Counted from the first letter of the stretch, positions 25,453 through 32,840 are shown. The stretch is DNA of 64,000 bases from Pseudalkalibacillus sp045920555 (GCF_045920555.1 NZ_CP174509.1:4526001-4590000); one strand, 5' to 3'. Program-made: numbers and translations. Notes: a model not told the origin generated them from the letters alone.

Positions 25453-25484
25453 GAGGACCGCTTTCACATTGAGAAGCGGTCCTC
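25453..25484 (-). terminator. Strong hairpin after the HesB-like gene
   Basis: Perfect 11-bp stem GAGGACCGCTT / AAGCGGTCCTC, 11 bases after the stop. There is no good T run on the minus side, so termination may be inefficient or the hairpin may protect the 3' end. Confidence 0.65.
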
Positions 25485-25494
25485 TATCTTCTTA

Positions 25495-25776
25495 TTAACA
25501 GCATTCGTCCTGACCAAGGAATACCAGCCCGGCTCCTTGAGGTGTTTGCTGAAAATCTACCGTAATACCCTCAGTCACTGAAACAATTCGTTCGTCGATA
25601 GATACACGGATACCATTCAATTCCTTAACTTCATCATTCTCTTGAGGCTCATCCAGAGCCATTCCCAATTTGGGACCGCCTCAGCCCATGCCCGCAAAAT
25701 AGATACGGATTCCTTTTGCATCATGCTGATGGAGGATGCCCTCGATTGCTTGCTTTGCACTATCTGTAATTTGCAT
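25495..25776 (-). CDS. HesB/IscA-like protein with in-frame TGA at the conserved Cys: candidate selenoprotein
   Basis: 93 codons from ATG 25776 (GGAAGGAAG upstream) to TAA. The N-terminus is MQITDSAKQAIEGIL; codon 32, TGA (25683-25681), falls in the motif FAGMG-TGA-GGPKLGMALDEP, where the HesB-like family has cysteine or, in known selenoproteins, selenocysteine. The remaining 61 codons stay open and family-like (NDEVKELNGIRVSIDE, ITVDF, GAGLVFLG, ending DECC). A SECIS-like hairpin lies downstream of the TGA. It is last in the arsR2-arsB-arsC-arsI cluster, 75 bases after arsI. Likely an Fe-S or redox/metal protein. A simple nonsense mutation or base error is the alternative; no Sec machinery is visible here. 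Confidence 0.7.
25646..25683 (-). promoter_or_regulatory. Candidate bacterial SECIS element
   Basis: Reading the minus strand from the TGA, the hairpin GGCUC-UGGAU-GAGCC begins 21 bases downstream. Its five-base loop starts 26 bases after the TGA and has G at the second loop position, within the published bSECIS rules (16-37 bases to the loop, G in the first two loop bases). A competing fold pairs UGAGGC with GCCUCA. Confidence 0.55.
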
Positions 25777-25851
25777 CAAACTCTTCCTTCCAATTAAAGC
25801 ATTTCATACCTTAGTTTAGAGTATTCCTGTACCATACTCAACCGTTACTGT

Positions 25852-26319
25852 TTACTTTTTAGGTGATGTCATTTCAATAGTAATCGGTTGTGGTTGTGGC
25901 GGTGCACAGCATAAGGAAAGATCACGTGCGTCACCAGCGGATTCGAATTCGGAATCCTCTTTCGTATAAAAGATCTCCCATGCATTTCCATCTGGATCAT
26001 ATACCCAAACCTTATCCTGGACTGCATAGCAGCAAGTCGTATCCATTTCATCGATTAATAGCAATCCGGACTCACGAAGGCGTTCGCCCATTTTCAACAC
26101 GTCATCTGTATTGTTCACTTGGAAGCCTAGGTGGTTCAATACGCCTTCCTTGTTGAAATCACGGACATTTAATGAAAAATGCAATGCTGGTTCTTCAAGT
26201 TCGAACTTCGCATAATTGTCTTTTACTTTCGTAGGCACAGCACCAAAAAAGCTTTTATAGAATTCAAGAGACTTTTCCAAATCGCTGCAATTCACAGCTA
26301 CATGCATTCGGTTGATCAT
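25852..26319 (-). CDS. arsI: ArsI-type C-As lyase (ArsI/CadI family)
   Basis: 155-residue vicinal-oxygen-chelate (glyoxalase fold) dioxygenase that in characterised cases cleaves the carbon-arsenic bond of trivalent methyl and aromatic arsenicals, releasing arsenite. Visible marks: MHVAVNCSDLEKSLEFY, the iron-ligand histidine in NHLGFQV, the vicinal cysteine motif DTTCCYAVQDK that binds trivalent arsenic, and DPDGNAWEIFY with the last metal ligand Glu. A Cys pair also occurs in the tail (LSLCCAPP). Strong AGGAGAGG site. Its arsenite product can be exported by the ArsB of the same cluster. Confidence 0.92.
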   Translation of the reverse strand: MINRMHVAVNCSDLEKSLEFYKSFFGAVPTKVKDNYAKFELEEPALHFSLNVRDFNKEGVLNHLGFQVNNTDDVLKMGERLRESGLLLIDEMDTTCCYAVQDKVWVYDPDGNAWEIFYTKEDSEFESAGDARDLSLCCAPPQPQPITIEMTSPKK

Positions 26320-26369
26320 GAAAACCTCTCCTTTTCATTTGATAGGCTCGGTTATTCTTGTTGATGTCT

Positions 26370-26463
26370 GCAAAATTCACTCTCTTTCCGCGGGTGATCC
26401 ACAAGCCTCCTCTCTGGGGTCTCGCCTGGCTCACTTTTCCCGCTGGAGTGTCGTGAATTTCGC
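26370..26463. repeat. GC-rich Bacillaceae dispersed repeat, copy between arsC and arsI
   Basis: Inverted ends GCAAAATTCAC / GTGAATTTCGC enclose CTTTCCGCGGGTGATCC, AAGCCTCCTC, GGGGTCTCGCCTGGCTC and TTCCCGCTGGAGTG. The preceding GTTATTCTTG (26351) is shared with the next copy at 26951. Confidence 0.85.
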
Positions 26464-26489
26464 TTATACTCCAAGAGCGCCTTTAAAAA

Positions 26490-26909
26490 TCACTTTTCCT
26501 CTTTTGCAAACTTCTGGATCCGTTCACTGATTTCATCACGTACACGTTGGAAAAATGCCCACTTTTCTTCTTCTGTGCCTTCAGCTTTTGCAGGGTCGTC
26601 GAATCCCCAATGGTCCCGTTTTACATGAGGGGGTGTCATCGGGCACTTATCGTTTGCATCTCCACATAGCGTAACGACAAAATCCGCTTTGTTCAACAAT
26701 TCCGGATCAATGATATCAGATGTTTGATCGGTGATATCGATATCGGCTTCTTCCATTGCTTTCACTGCATTCGGATTCAAGCCGTGCGCTTCTATTCCGG
26801 CTGAATGAACCTCAAATCGGTCCCCAAGATATTTTTTTCCGAACCCTTCAGCCATCTGACTGCGGCATGAGTTTCCGGTACATAGGAAATAGATGATTGG
26901 TTTAGACAT
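26490..26909 (-). CDS. arsC: Arsenate reductase, thioredoxin-coupled
   Basis: 139 residues, low-molecular-weight phosphatase fold. The catalytic loop FLCTGNSCRSQMAEG has the CX5R motif, and the resolving cysteines are in LCGDANDKCP, giving the B. subtilis/S. aureus type Cys10/Cys82/Cys89 triad. It reduces arsenate to arsenite, which ArsB then exports. Start supported by AAAGGAG. Flanked on both sides by copies of a dispersed repeat. Confidence 0.96.
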   Translation of the reverse strand: MSKPIIYFLCTGNSCRSQMAEGFGKKYLGDRFEVHSAGIEAHGLNPNAVKAMEEADIDITDQTSDIIDPELLNKADFVVTLCGDANDKCPMTPPHVKRDHWGFDDPAKAEGTEEEKWAFFQRVRDEISERIQKFAKEEK

Positions 26910-26973
26910 TTTACATAACTCCTTTTAAATGTTTTTTAGATTCGGGTCTTGTTATTCTTGATTGTTGATTTTT

Positions 26974-27163
26974 GCGAAAGTCACTCCCTTTCCGCGGGCG
27001 ATCCGCAAGCCTCCTCACTCACTTGCACAGGATGTACTGACTTCGACGTTCACCATAGGACGTGGTGGTACTTAGTCGAAGTTCATTATTATACTCGAAG
27101 ATCCTTAAATCGCTGTGGGGTCTCGCCTGGCTCGCTTTTCCCGCAGGAGTGTCGCGACTTTCG
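26974..27163. repeat. GC-rich dispersed repeat with ~95-bp internal insertion, between arsB and arsC
   Basis: Ends GCGAAAGTCACTCC and GGAGTGTCGCGACTTTCG match the copy at 26370-26463. Between AAGCCTCCTC and GGGGTCTCGCC it carries extra sequence from about 27021 to 27115 with its own inverted arms, ACTTCGACGTTCACC / the GGTGGTACTTAGTCGAAGT side. Confidence 0.82.
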
Positions 27164-27194
27164 TTCAAAATGTCATCTTCATATTTAACAATGC

Positions 27195-28493
27195 CTAAGA
27201 TATGATCAACAACCAGATGTATAGTCCGGTCAGGGTGATGAACAATGTCGGTATTGTAAGGATTATACCGATTTTGAAATAATAACCCCAGGAGATTTTG
27301 ACTCCTTTCAACGAAAGAACATGAAGCCATAACAATGTTGCCAGTGAACCGATCGGTGTTATTTTTGGTCCTAAATCGGATCCGATGACATTGGCATAAA
27401 TCAACGCTTCACGAATTGTACCTGATGTCGTTGTGTCTTGAATGGCCAGGGCATCAATCATGACAGTCGGCATATTGTTCATAATCGATGAAAGAATCGC
27501 AGCAATGAATCCCATGGAAATGGTTGCAACGAATAAGCCTTGATCAGCTGCTGCTTCAATGACAGCCGCCAATACATCCGTCAAACCTTCATTCCGCAAA
27601 CCGTAAACGACGACATACATACCGATTGAGAAAAAGACGATTGCCCATGGCGCTCCTTTTATCACTTTCCTTGTTGCGACAGCCGGACTCTTTTGTGCCA
27701 TAAACAGGAAGAAGATAGCTACGACACCTGCAATGATCGACACTGGAATCCCGAAAAATTCACTCACAAAATAGCCAATCAAGAGTATTGCTAGTATCAG
27801 CCAGGAAAGATGGAACATCTTATGATCCTTGATCGCTTCCACTGGTTTTTTCAGTTGACTTAAGTCATAATTAGCTGGAATGTCTTTTTTGAAATACAGA
27901 TACAAGACCAGAATGCTTGCCCCGATTGCGAAAAAGTTCGGCACGATCATGCGGGAAGCATATTCCACAAATCCGATGTCAAACACATCTGCCGATACAA
28001 TATTCACCAGATTACTTACAATCAAAGGTAAGGATGTCGTATCTGCAATGAAACCGCTGGCCATGATGAACGGCAATATCATCCGTTCTTTAAAATTGAG
28101 GGCTCTTACCATCGCAAGGACAATCGGAGTCAGGATCAATGCTGCGCCATCATTGGCGAAGAATGCGGCCACAATCGACCCGAGAATCGTCACATAGACG
28201 AACATCTTCAGCCCGTTTCCTTGCGCGATCCTAGCCATATGCAATGCTGACCACTCGAAAAAACCGATTTCATCTAGAATCAAGGAAATAATGATGATTG
28301 CAATGAAGGCGAGTGTCGCATTCCAAACGATATCGGTAACGGCTATCACATCACCAAAATCTACGACTCCTACAAGTAGGGCTAGAATGGCACCCCCGCA
28401 GGCTGACCAGCCGATCCCCAATCCTTTCGGCTGCCAAATGACGAGAACTAATGTAACGATAAATATGAATAATGCTAAAATGACCGATAACAA
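27195..28493 (-). CDS. arsB: Arsenite efflux permease ArsB
   Basis: 432 residues with about 12 membrane helices, ion-transporter superfamily (ArsB/NhaD). Typical elements: GFFEWSALHMARIAQGNG, FFANDGAALILTPIVLAM, FIADTTSLPLIVSNLVNI, NNMPTVMIDALA and NVIGSDLGPKITPIGSLATLLWLH. Exports arsenite and antimonite by proton antiport. The start is TTG 28493, seven bases after GGAGG. It lies downstream of arsR2 with a dispersed repeat in between. Confidence 0.96.
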   Translation of the reverse strand: MLSVILALFIFIVTLVLVIWQPKGLGIGWSACGGAILALLVGVVDFGDVIAVTDIVWNATLAFIAIIIISLILDEIGFFEWSALHMARIAQGNGLKMFVYVTILGSIVAAFFANDGAALILTPIVLAMVRALNFKERMILPFIMASGFIADTTSLPLIVSNLVNIVSADVFDIGFVEYASRMIVPNFFAIGASILVLYLYFKKDIPANYDLSQLKKPVEAIKDHKMFHLSWLILAILLIGYFVSEFFGIPVSIIAGVVAIFFLFMAQKSPAVATRKVIKGAPWAIVFFSIGMYVVVYGLRNEGLTDVLAAVIEAAADQGLFVATISMGFIAAILSSIMNNMPTVMIDALAIQDTTTSGTIREALIYANVIGSDLGPKITPIGSLATLLWLHVLSLKGVKISWGYYFKIGIILTIPTLFITLTGLYIWLLIIS

Positions 28494-28514
28494 TTCAAAA
28501 CCTCCAATTTTCGT

Positions 28515-28603
28515 AAAGAAAACTTGGCGAAATCAAGCTTTAGCTTAGATTTCGCCTTAGTTGCACTTATACTGAAGAAAAGTATAGATACTTTCTTCAA
28601 GTG
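28515..28603. repeat. Dispersed intergenic repeat (AAAGAAAACTTGGC family), copy 2
   Basis: AAAGAAAACTTGGCGAAATC, AAGCTTTAGC, CCTTAGTTGCACTTATACTG and the hairpin GAAGAAA..GTATAGATAC..TTTCTTC. Its end overlaps the arsR2 stop codon. Confidence 0.82.
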
Positions 28604-28941
28604 CAACGAATACGAAGCCCTGCTTTTTCAAGTGCCTCGAAATGATGGGCACCATCAGGGACATGTTTTAAAATTTCTTTAATCATAGAATAACCTTCAA
28701 ACTCTTTGTTAATGGAATAAAAGATCCATTGCCCTCTTCGTTGTTCCTTTACCAATCCAGTATCCCTTAATTTTCTGAGGTGTTGGCTGATTGCTGGTTG
28801 ACTCATTTTTAAAATCTCGACGAATTCACAAACACAACAGTCCTGCTCATTGACTAGAGCGATCATCGTAAGACGGGTTTTATCGCCTAGCAATTTTAAA
28901 ATTTGAGCAGCCTTCTCCGTTTCAAGCATCGTGGTCTCCAT
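28597..28941 (-). CDS. arsR: Second ArsR family repressor
   Basis: 114 residues. Winged helix with MSQPAISQHLRKLRDTG as recognition helix and sensor motif QDCCVCEFVEIL, containing the CxC pair. It differs clearly from the ArsR at 24030 (different recognition helix), and its presumed operator, a perfect palindrome at 28969-28990, is also unlike the ATCAA-N6-TTGAT sites. GGAGG supports the start. Its last residues (RIRCT) are encoded by the edge of a dispersed repeat. Confidence 0.93.
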   Translation of the reverse strand: METTMLETEKAAQILKLLGDKTRLTMIALVNEQDCCVCEFVEILKMSQPAISQHLRKLRDTGLVKEQRRGQWIFYSINKEFEGYSMIKEILKHVPDGAHHFEALEKAGLRIRCT

Positions 28942-28968
28942 TCGGATTCACCTCCAACCTTAAATCAT

Positions 28969-28990
28969 TATATAAGTATATACTTATATA
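28969..28990. promoter_or_regulatory. Perfect 22-bp palindromic operator of arsR2
   Basis: Symmetric half-site TATATAAGTAT and its complement, 28 bases upstream of arsR2 and about 90 bases before the crcB start on the other strand. It has the AT-rich form typical of ArsR/SmtB operators. Confidence 0.75.
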
Positions 28991-29082
28991 CGCAACAGTT
29001 AATTACTGAAATTCCACACATTATGATACATTAAGGTTAGTATTTTACAAAAGTCCTTCATAAGTGAATGAGGTGCACGAAT

Positions 29083-29472
29083 TTGAATCTCTTACTTGTT
29101 ATGATCGGAGGATTTCTCGGTTCGATCAGCAGATATATGTTAGGTGAATGGTTGTATATGGAGAACGGCTTTCCGATCGGTACTTTATCGGTCAACTTGA
29201 TCGGGTGTCTTTTTCTTGGCTGGTTCACCGCATTCATAATAAAAAGAAAAAAAATATGGCCAGAAATCCCTTTACTGGTTGGAACCGGTTTTACCGGGTC
29301 TTTCACCACGTTTTCTACATTTTCTGTTGAGACAATCCAACTACTAGAACAGCAGATGATTATGACAGCAATTACATATATTCTGATAAGCGTCTTTGCC
29401 GGTATTGGATTGGCGTACATCGGCTATAAACTTGCTGGCTACAAGAAAGAGAAAGGTGGTAGCCTCCGATGA
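29083..29472 (+). CDS. crcB: Fluoride channel subunit CrcB/FluC, first of a pair
   Basis: About 129 residues with four helices. The TTG at 29083 is preferred over the ATG at 29068 because GAGGTG lies seven bases upstream and the protein then begins MNLLLVMIGGFLGSISRY, as in the family. Family marks: GTLSVNLIGCLFLGWF and TGFTGSFTTFSTFSVET. FluC forms dimeric fluoride exporters; when two genes are adjacent they usually make an antiparallel heterodimer. The next gene overlaps by 4 bases. I see no fluoride riboswitch upstream. Confidence 0.93.
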   Translation: MNLLLVMIGGFLGSISRYMLGEWLYMENGFPIGTLSVNLIGCLFLGWFTAFIIKRKKIWPEIPLLVGTGFTGSFTTFSTFSVETIQLLEQQMIMTAITYILISVFAGIGLAYIGYKLAGYKKEKGGSLR

Positions 29473-29813
29473 TCGCATTGATTGGTATTGGTGGAGCACT
29501 AGGTGCAGCCACAAGATTCTGGATTGGCATGGCCTTACCCAAACACAGAATTATCAACGGAATTTGGATCGCTAACATAACAGGCTCTTTTATCCTTGGT
29601 ATCCTTGCGAATCTTTTCTTTTCTCAACAACTTTCTGAATGGGTCTGGGCTTTTTTTGGTATCGGATTTTGCGGAGCGTACACGACGTTTTCAACCTTCA
29701 GTATAGAAGCTCTTGAAATGATACAGGCACAACAGGTGAGACGTGCTGTTATTTATGTCGTATCATCCGTAATAGTTAGTGTTACGTTTGCCGCCATCGG
29801 ATTTTTCATGTGA
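29469..29813 (+). CDS. crcB: Fluoride channel subunit CrcB/FluC, second of a pair
   Basis: 114 residues, four helices, with GGALGAATRFWIG, IWIANITGSFILG and GFCGAYTTFSTFSIEA. The start overlaps the first crcB stop (ATGA), so the two are translationally coupled, as expected for partners in a heterodimer. A good terminator follows. Few charged residues flank the helices, in line with dual or opposed topology of the pair. Confidence 0.93.
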   Translation: MIALIGIGGALGAATRFWIGMALPKHRIINGIWIANITGSFILGILANLFFSQQLSEWVWAFFGIGFCGAYTTFSTFSIEALEMIQAQQVRRAVIYVVSSVIVSVTFAAIGFFM

Positions 29814-29816
29814 AAG

Positions 29817-29843
29817 AAGGTGACCATTTAGGCCACCTTTTTT
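29817..29843 (+). terminator. Terminator of the crcB pair
   Basis: AAGGTG-CC / GG-CACCTT arms followed by a T run (CACCTTTTTT). Confidence 0.85.
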
Positions 29844-29854
29844 AAGGGAATTGT

Positions 29855-31018
29855 TCACTTCTTCTTGATCGTAAATTGATCTTCCAGCATCGTCCAGTTT
29901 TCTGGGAAGTCTTCTCCAAGAACCCAATAAGCAATGCCTCGGAGTTTGTACTCCTTCACCAAATTGAACTTCGCTTGCATGCTCTGTTCATTTTCGAACC
30001 AAACTTCATGCTTTTTTCCTTGGTCGTCTTTATAGTTGAAATGTGGTGCCTGGGATTTGTTATCAAATTGGACTTCAACATTTTCCTTAATAGCTAGATC
30101 TGCAGCCTCTTTTGGAGATAAGCGTTTTGCAAACTTACCGCCCTTTTTATAAGGTAGTGTCCAATCATAGCCATAGAGTGGTGCCCCCATAACAATTTTT
30201 TCAGGTGGAATTTTTGATAAGGCATATTCGACTACTTGTCTCATCTGAGGAATCGGGGAAACCGCCATCGGAGGACCACCCGACCAGCCCCATTCATAAG
30301 TCATCAGAATGACATAGTCCGCTAGCTCTCCGTGACGCTTATAATCATGCGCCCCATGCCATGGACCCGCTTGTTCATCACTTGTTTTTGGAGCGAGTGC
30401 AGTAGAAACTGTGTAACCTGCTTTTCTTACTTGTGGGAGAATCGTGTCGAGAAATCCGTTATACAGCTTGCGATCCTTTTCACGGATATGCTCAAAGTCA
30501 ATGTTCAACGCTTCATATCCCTTTTCTTTCATCGTATTCAACACGTTTTGGATCAGCGCTTTATTCGCTTTTTTGTCTGTAAAAATCGAGTGGGCAACAT
30601 CCGGGGAGAAATTTCCCTCTGTAAAGTTGGTAAGTACCATCATCGGAGTACCGCCAGCCTTCTTCACTTCCGCAATCGCAGCTTCGTCCTTGATAGGGGT
30701 AAGACTACCGTCAGCTTTGACCTGATAGCTGAAGAAAGCGACATTGGATAAATGTTTCCCTACCTCTTTGACCTCATTGACTGCTTTATTAGGATCAATC
30801 GGCTCAAGGAATCCAATTGTTTCAATTTGCATCTTCCCATGTTGGGTATCTTTCGGATCCACCTTTTGGATCTTAGCATCCGATTCAGGTTTTGGATGCG
30901 GATTCGCTTCCGAGTTTTGCTGAGTCTCATTCGCGCCAGGGTTATTATTGTTATTTCCAGCGCAAGCCGTCAAGGCAAGTGAAAGCGAAAATAATACGAT
31001 CATCAATTTCTTCATCAT
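29855..31018 (-). CDS. GH18 glycosidase-like lipoprotein
   Basis: 387 residues. Lipoprotein signal ending LTACA (Cys19), then a low-complexity Asn-rich linker and a GH18 barrel. The catalytic strand reads YEALNIDFEHI, with the acid/base glutamate in the DFE position, and later LADYVILMTYEWGWSGGPPMAVSP and MGAPLYGYDW, as in spore cortex-lytic YaaH/SleL-type proteins. No LysM repeats are present, so it is anchored by lipid instead. Probably an N-acetylglucosaminidase or related wall hydrolase; the first acidic residues of the classical DxxDxDxE are partly replaced (NIDFE), so activity is not certain. Confidence 0.85.
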   Translation of the reverse strand: MMKKLMIVLFSLSLALTACAGNNNNNPGANETQQNSEANPHPKPESDAKIQKVDPKDTQHGKMQIETIGFLEPIDPNKAVNEVKEVGKHLSNVAFFSYQVKADGSLTPIKDEAAIAEVKKAGGTPMMVLTNFTEGNFSPDVAHSIFTDKKANKALIQNVLNTMKEKGYEALNIDFEHIREKDRKLYNGFLDTILPQVRKAGYTVSTALAPKTSDEQAGPWHGAHDYKRHGELADYVILMTYEWGWSGGPPMAVSPIPQMRQVVEYALSKIPPEKIVMGAPLYGYDWTLPYKKGGKFAKRLSPKEAADLAIKENVEVQFDNKSQAPHFNYKDDQGKKHEVWFENEQSMQAKFNLVKEYKLRGIAYWVLGEDFPENWTMLEDQFTIKKK

Positions 31019-31080
31019 AGAACAGCTCCTCTAACATTTCATAGTCATAGGTTTTGTAGCCGTTAGAAGAGTTATGCAAA

Positions 31081-31296
31081 TAAAGAAAACTTGGCGAAAT
31101 CAAGCTTTAGCGTAGATTAAGCCTTAGTTGCGCTTATGCCACGAGGTGTAAAGAAAACTTAGCGAGGCCAAGCCTTGTGAACGTCGAGCCTTAGTTCCTC
31201 GAAAAAGCAAATACTTTTCCTTCGTGCGATGCGTTGCTTTCGAAGCTATAAACTTGTGCGCTTATATTGAAGAAAGTATTTTATACTTTCTTTAAA
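31081..31296. repeat. Dispersed intergenic repeat (AAAGAAAACTTGGC family), composite copy 3/4
   Basis: Two starts, AAAGAAAACTTGGCG (31082) and AAAGAAAACTTAGCG (31150), each followed by an AAGC..TTAGC / AAGCCTT..CCTTAGTT core, and one final hairpin AAGAAAGTAT-TTT-ATACTTTCTT. The whole 31019-31298 gap is made of this. Confidence 0.8.
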
Positions 31297-31298
31297 TG

Positions 31299-31328
31299 TA
31301 AAAAAGACGCTAATAAGGATTAACGTCT
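31299..31328 (-). terminator. Terminator of the kinase-like gene
   Basis: GACG..TAAT / ATTA..CGTC stem at 31306-31327 followed on the minus strand by TTTTTTAC. Confidence 0.75.
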
Positions 31329-31332
31329 CTGA

Positions 31333-31950
31333 TCATTCAGTCATTTCTTTTGCACGGAATGGCAAAATCACTTTTTTATAATAAAAGGCCACAAGTTCAA
31401 TGATCAACTTCGGTATTTTTTTCAAGAAAATCTTTTTATAATAACGGTAGTATCCACGTTTCAGATCATCCCATTGCCGACATTTCTTCTTTTGGGTGAA
31501 TCGGACGACATCAATGACTTTCACCTTACCTTCATTTGTCAATATAAGGTTTCGCAGATGGATATCCGATGGATTCAAGCCCATTGAGCGTGCAAAATCC
31601 AGCGCTTCATCTACTTTCTCTATCATTTCGTCGGTAATCGGAATGCCTTTTTGCAAGCATTCATAAAACGTATTTCCTTCTATATACTCCATTACAATAT
31701 AATTCGGTCCTACTTCATGAATCGTTGGGAAGTACGAACATTCCTCTAGCTTTTTATAAATATCGCCTTCCTGCTGTGCTAAATCTGCAAATTGATCGAA
31801 AAATACTTTTACAGCGTGTTCACTTCTTTCATCCTTGAAAACGAACGCACTTCTCCCTTTTCCGATCATTGTATACTCAGTTGGCTTTCGAATTAATCGG
31901 TCTGACTTCGTGACCACCTGACCCGCCAGATTTGGAGATGTGATTTGCAT
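31333..31950 (-). CDS. Small serine/threonine protein kinase-like protein (YrzF type)
   Basis: 205 residues, protein-kinase fold. Visible: glycine loop IGKGRSAFVF, the lysine in HAVKVF, hinge IVMEYIEG, the catalytic loop LNPSDIHLRNLIL (aspartate kept; HRD replaced by PSD) and the metal motif VIDVVRF (DFG replaced by DVV). This compact lipopolysaccharide-kinase-like form matches B. subtilis YrzF/YbdM. C-terminal region is basic. Substrate unknown. GAGAGAGG precedes the start. Confidence 0.82.
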   Translation of the reverse strand: MQITSPNLAGQVVTKSDRLIRKPTEYTMIGKGRSAFVFKDERSEHAVKVFFDQFADLAQQEGDIYKKLEECSYFPTIHEVGPNYIVMEYIEGNTFYECLQKGIPITDEMIEKVDEALDFARSMGLNPSDIHLRNLILTNEGKVKVIDVVRFTQKKKCRQWDDLKRGYYRYYKKIFLKKIPKLIIELVAFYYKKVILPFRAKEMTE

Positions 31951-32205
31951 GGCAAAACCTCTCTCTTTTTTGATATCTTCATTTGAAAAGATATGAAATG
32001 GATAGATGACATAGAATTCGTTATAGTGCCGTATTTTAGGACTATTTTAATACTGTTCAATCTTAGAAGCTTGGGGAGTAGTAGCCCTTTAGATAGAAAT
32101 GAGAGGCTTATGACCAATTTTCAATGCGCTCGTCCAATTACCCAAACAAGCCTTATTGTACAAGCATAGGATAGTACTATCTTATGGTAATAAGGAGGTT
32201 TTTTC

Positions 32206-32358
32206 ATGAGTGATTTAGTTGGAGGTATCGATTCAAGAAAATTGGCGGTTCTGATCATCATACTGTTCATCCTTCTTGTCATAGTAGGAGCAGCATTTCC
32301 TATAAGAAGAAGAAGACGCCGCTTCGGCTTTTGTAGTGGTGGCTTGGGCTGTTGGTAA
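32206..32358 (+). CDS. 50-residue single-helix membrane peptide (YjcZ-like)
   Basis: TAAGGAGG seven bases upstream and a terminator right after make this a convincing short gene. It has a polar start, a hydrophobic helix (about residues 12-32, LAVLIIILFILLVIVG) and a basic stretch RRRRRR followed by FGFCSGGLGCW. The hydrophobic IVGAAF pattern and glycine-rich end recall YjcZ-type sporulation peptides, but the match is loose. Confidence 0.7.
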   Translation: MSDLVGGIDSRKLAVLIIILFILLVIVGAAFPIRRRRRRFGFCSGGLGCW

Positions 32359-32363
32359 GATAG

Positions 32364-32390
32364 AGGGGTATATGTCTACCCCTTTATTTT
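32364..32390 (+). terminator. Terminator of the small membrane peptide
   Basis: AGGGGTA-TATGTC-TACCCCT followed by TTATTTTAT. Confidence 0.85.
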
Positions 32391-32420
32391 ATATTTATAT
32401 ACATACTGAACAATGTGAAA

Positions 32421-32840
32421 CTACTTCACAATCATGACGGGACACTGCGCTCTTTTTGCAACTTTATGGCTGACACTCCCCAGCACCATTTCCTGGAACG
32501 TATTCAGTCCTCTGCTGCCGATAACAACCAGATTAAACAAATTTTCGTTTGCATATTTTACAATCGATGGTCCTGGTTCGCCCTTAAGGACCTTTATTTC
32601 GTATGGGACATTATTGTTTATCAAGATTTCTTCAGTGTTTTGTAGCCTTCTTTTGCGTTTTTCTTCGATCGCTTCCTTGCTTCCCTCAGATAAAACATCT
32701 GTTTTTGAAGTTGCACCATCAATTACATAGACAACTGTCACCTTTGCCGTTTCGTCACACTGTGCGATGAAACTCGCTTTTTCTGCTGCCCTCATTGCAT
32801 GATCAGATCCATCGGATGCAAGTAGAATTTTGGTAAACAT
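32421..32840 (-). CDS. Universal stress protein, UspA family
   Basis: 139 residues. N-terminal ILLASDGSDHAMRAAEKA and the ATP-binding motif GSRGLNTFQEMVLGSVSHKV (G-2X-G-9X-G-S/T) show an ATP-binding UspA. Ends CPVMIVK as usual. GGAGGAG supports the ATG. It is divergent from the SulP transporter gene, with a 286-base gap (32841-33126) in which I see only AT-rich sequence and no clear regulator site. SulP and Usp genes are often neighbours in Bacillaceae, hinting at a joint role in bicarbonate or sulfate homeostasis. Confidence 0.93.
   Translation of the reverse strand: MFTKILLASDGSDHAMRAAEKASFIAQCDETAKVTVVYVIDGATSKTDVLSEGSKEAIEEKRKRRLQNTEEILINNNVPYEIKVLKGEPGPSIVKYANENLFNLVVIGSRGLNTFQEMVLGSVSHKVAKRAQCPVMIVK

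Noticed and set aside
26370..27163. Insertion sequence with transposase
   Set aside because: The repeats are under 200 bp and encode no protein; at most non-autonomous elements.
28991..29082. Fluoride riboswitch before the crcB pair
   Set aside because: The leader lacks the GGNGAUGG / pseudoknot pieces of the crcB motif; only AT-rich sequence is seen.
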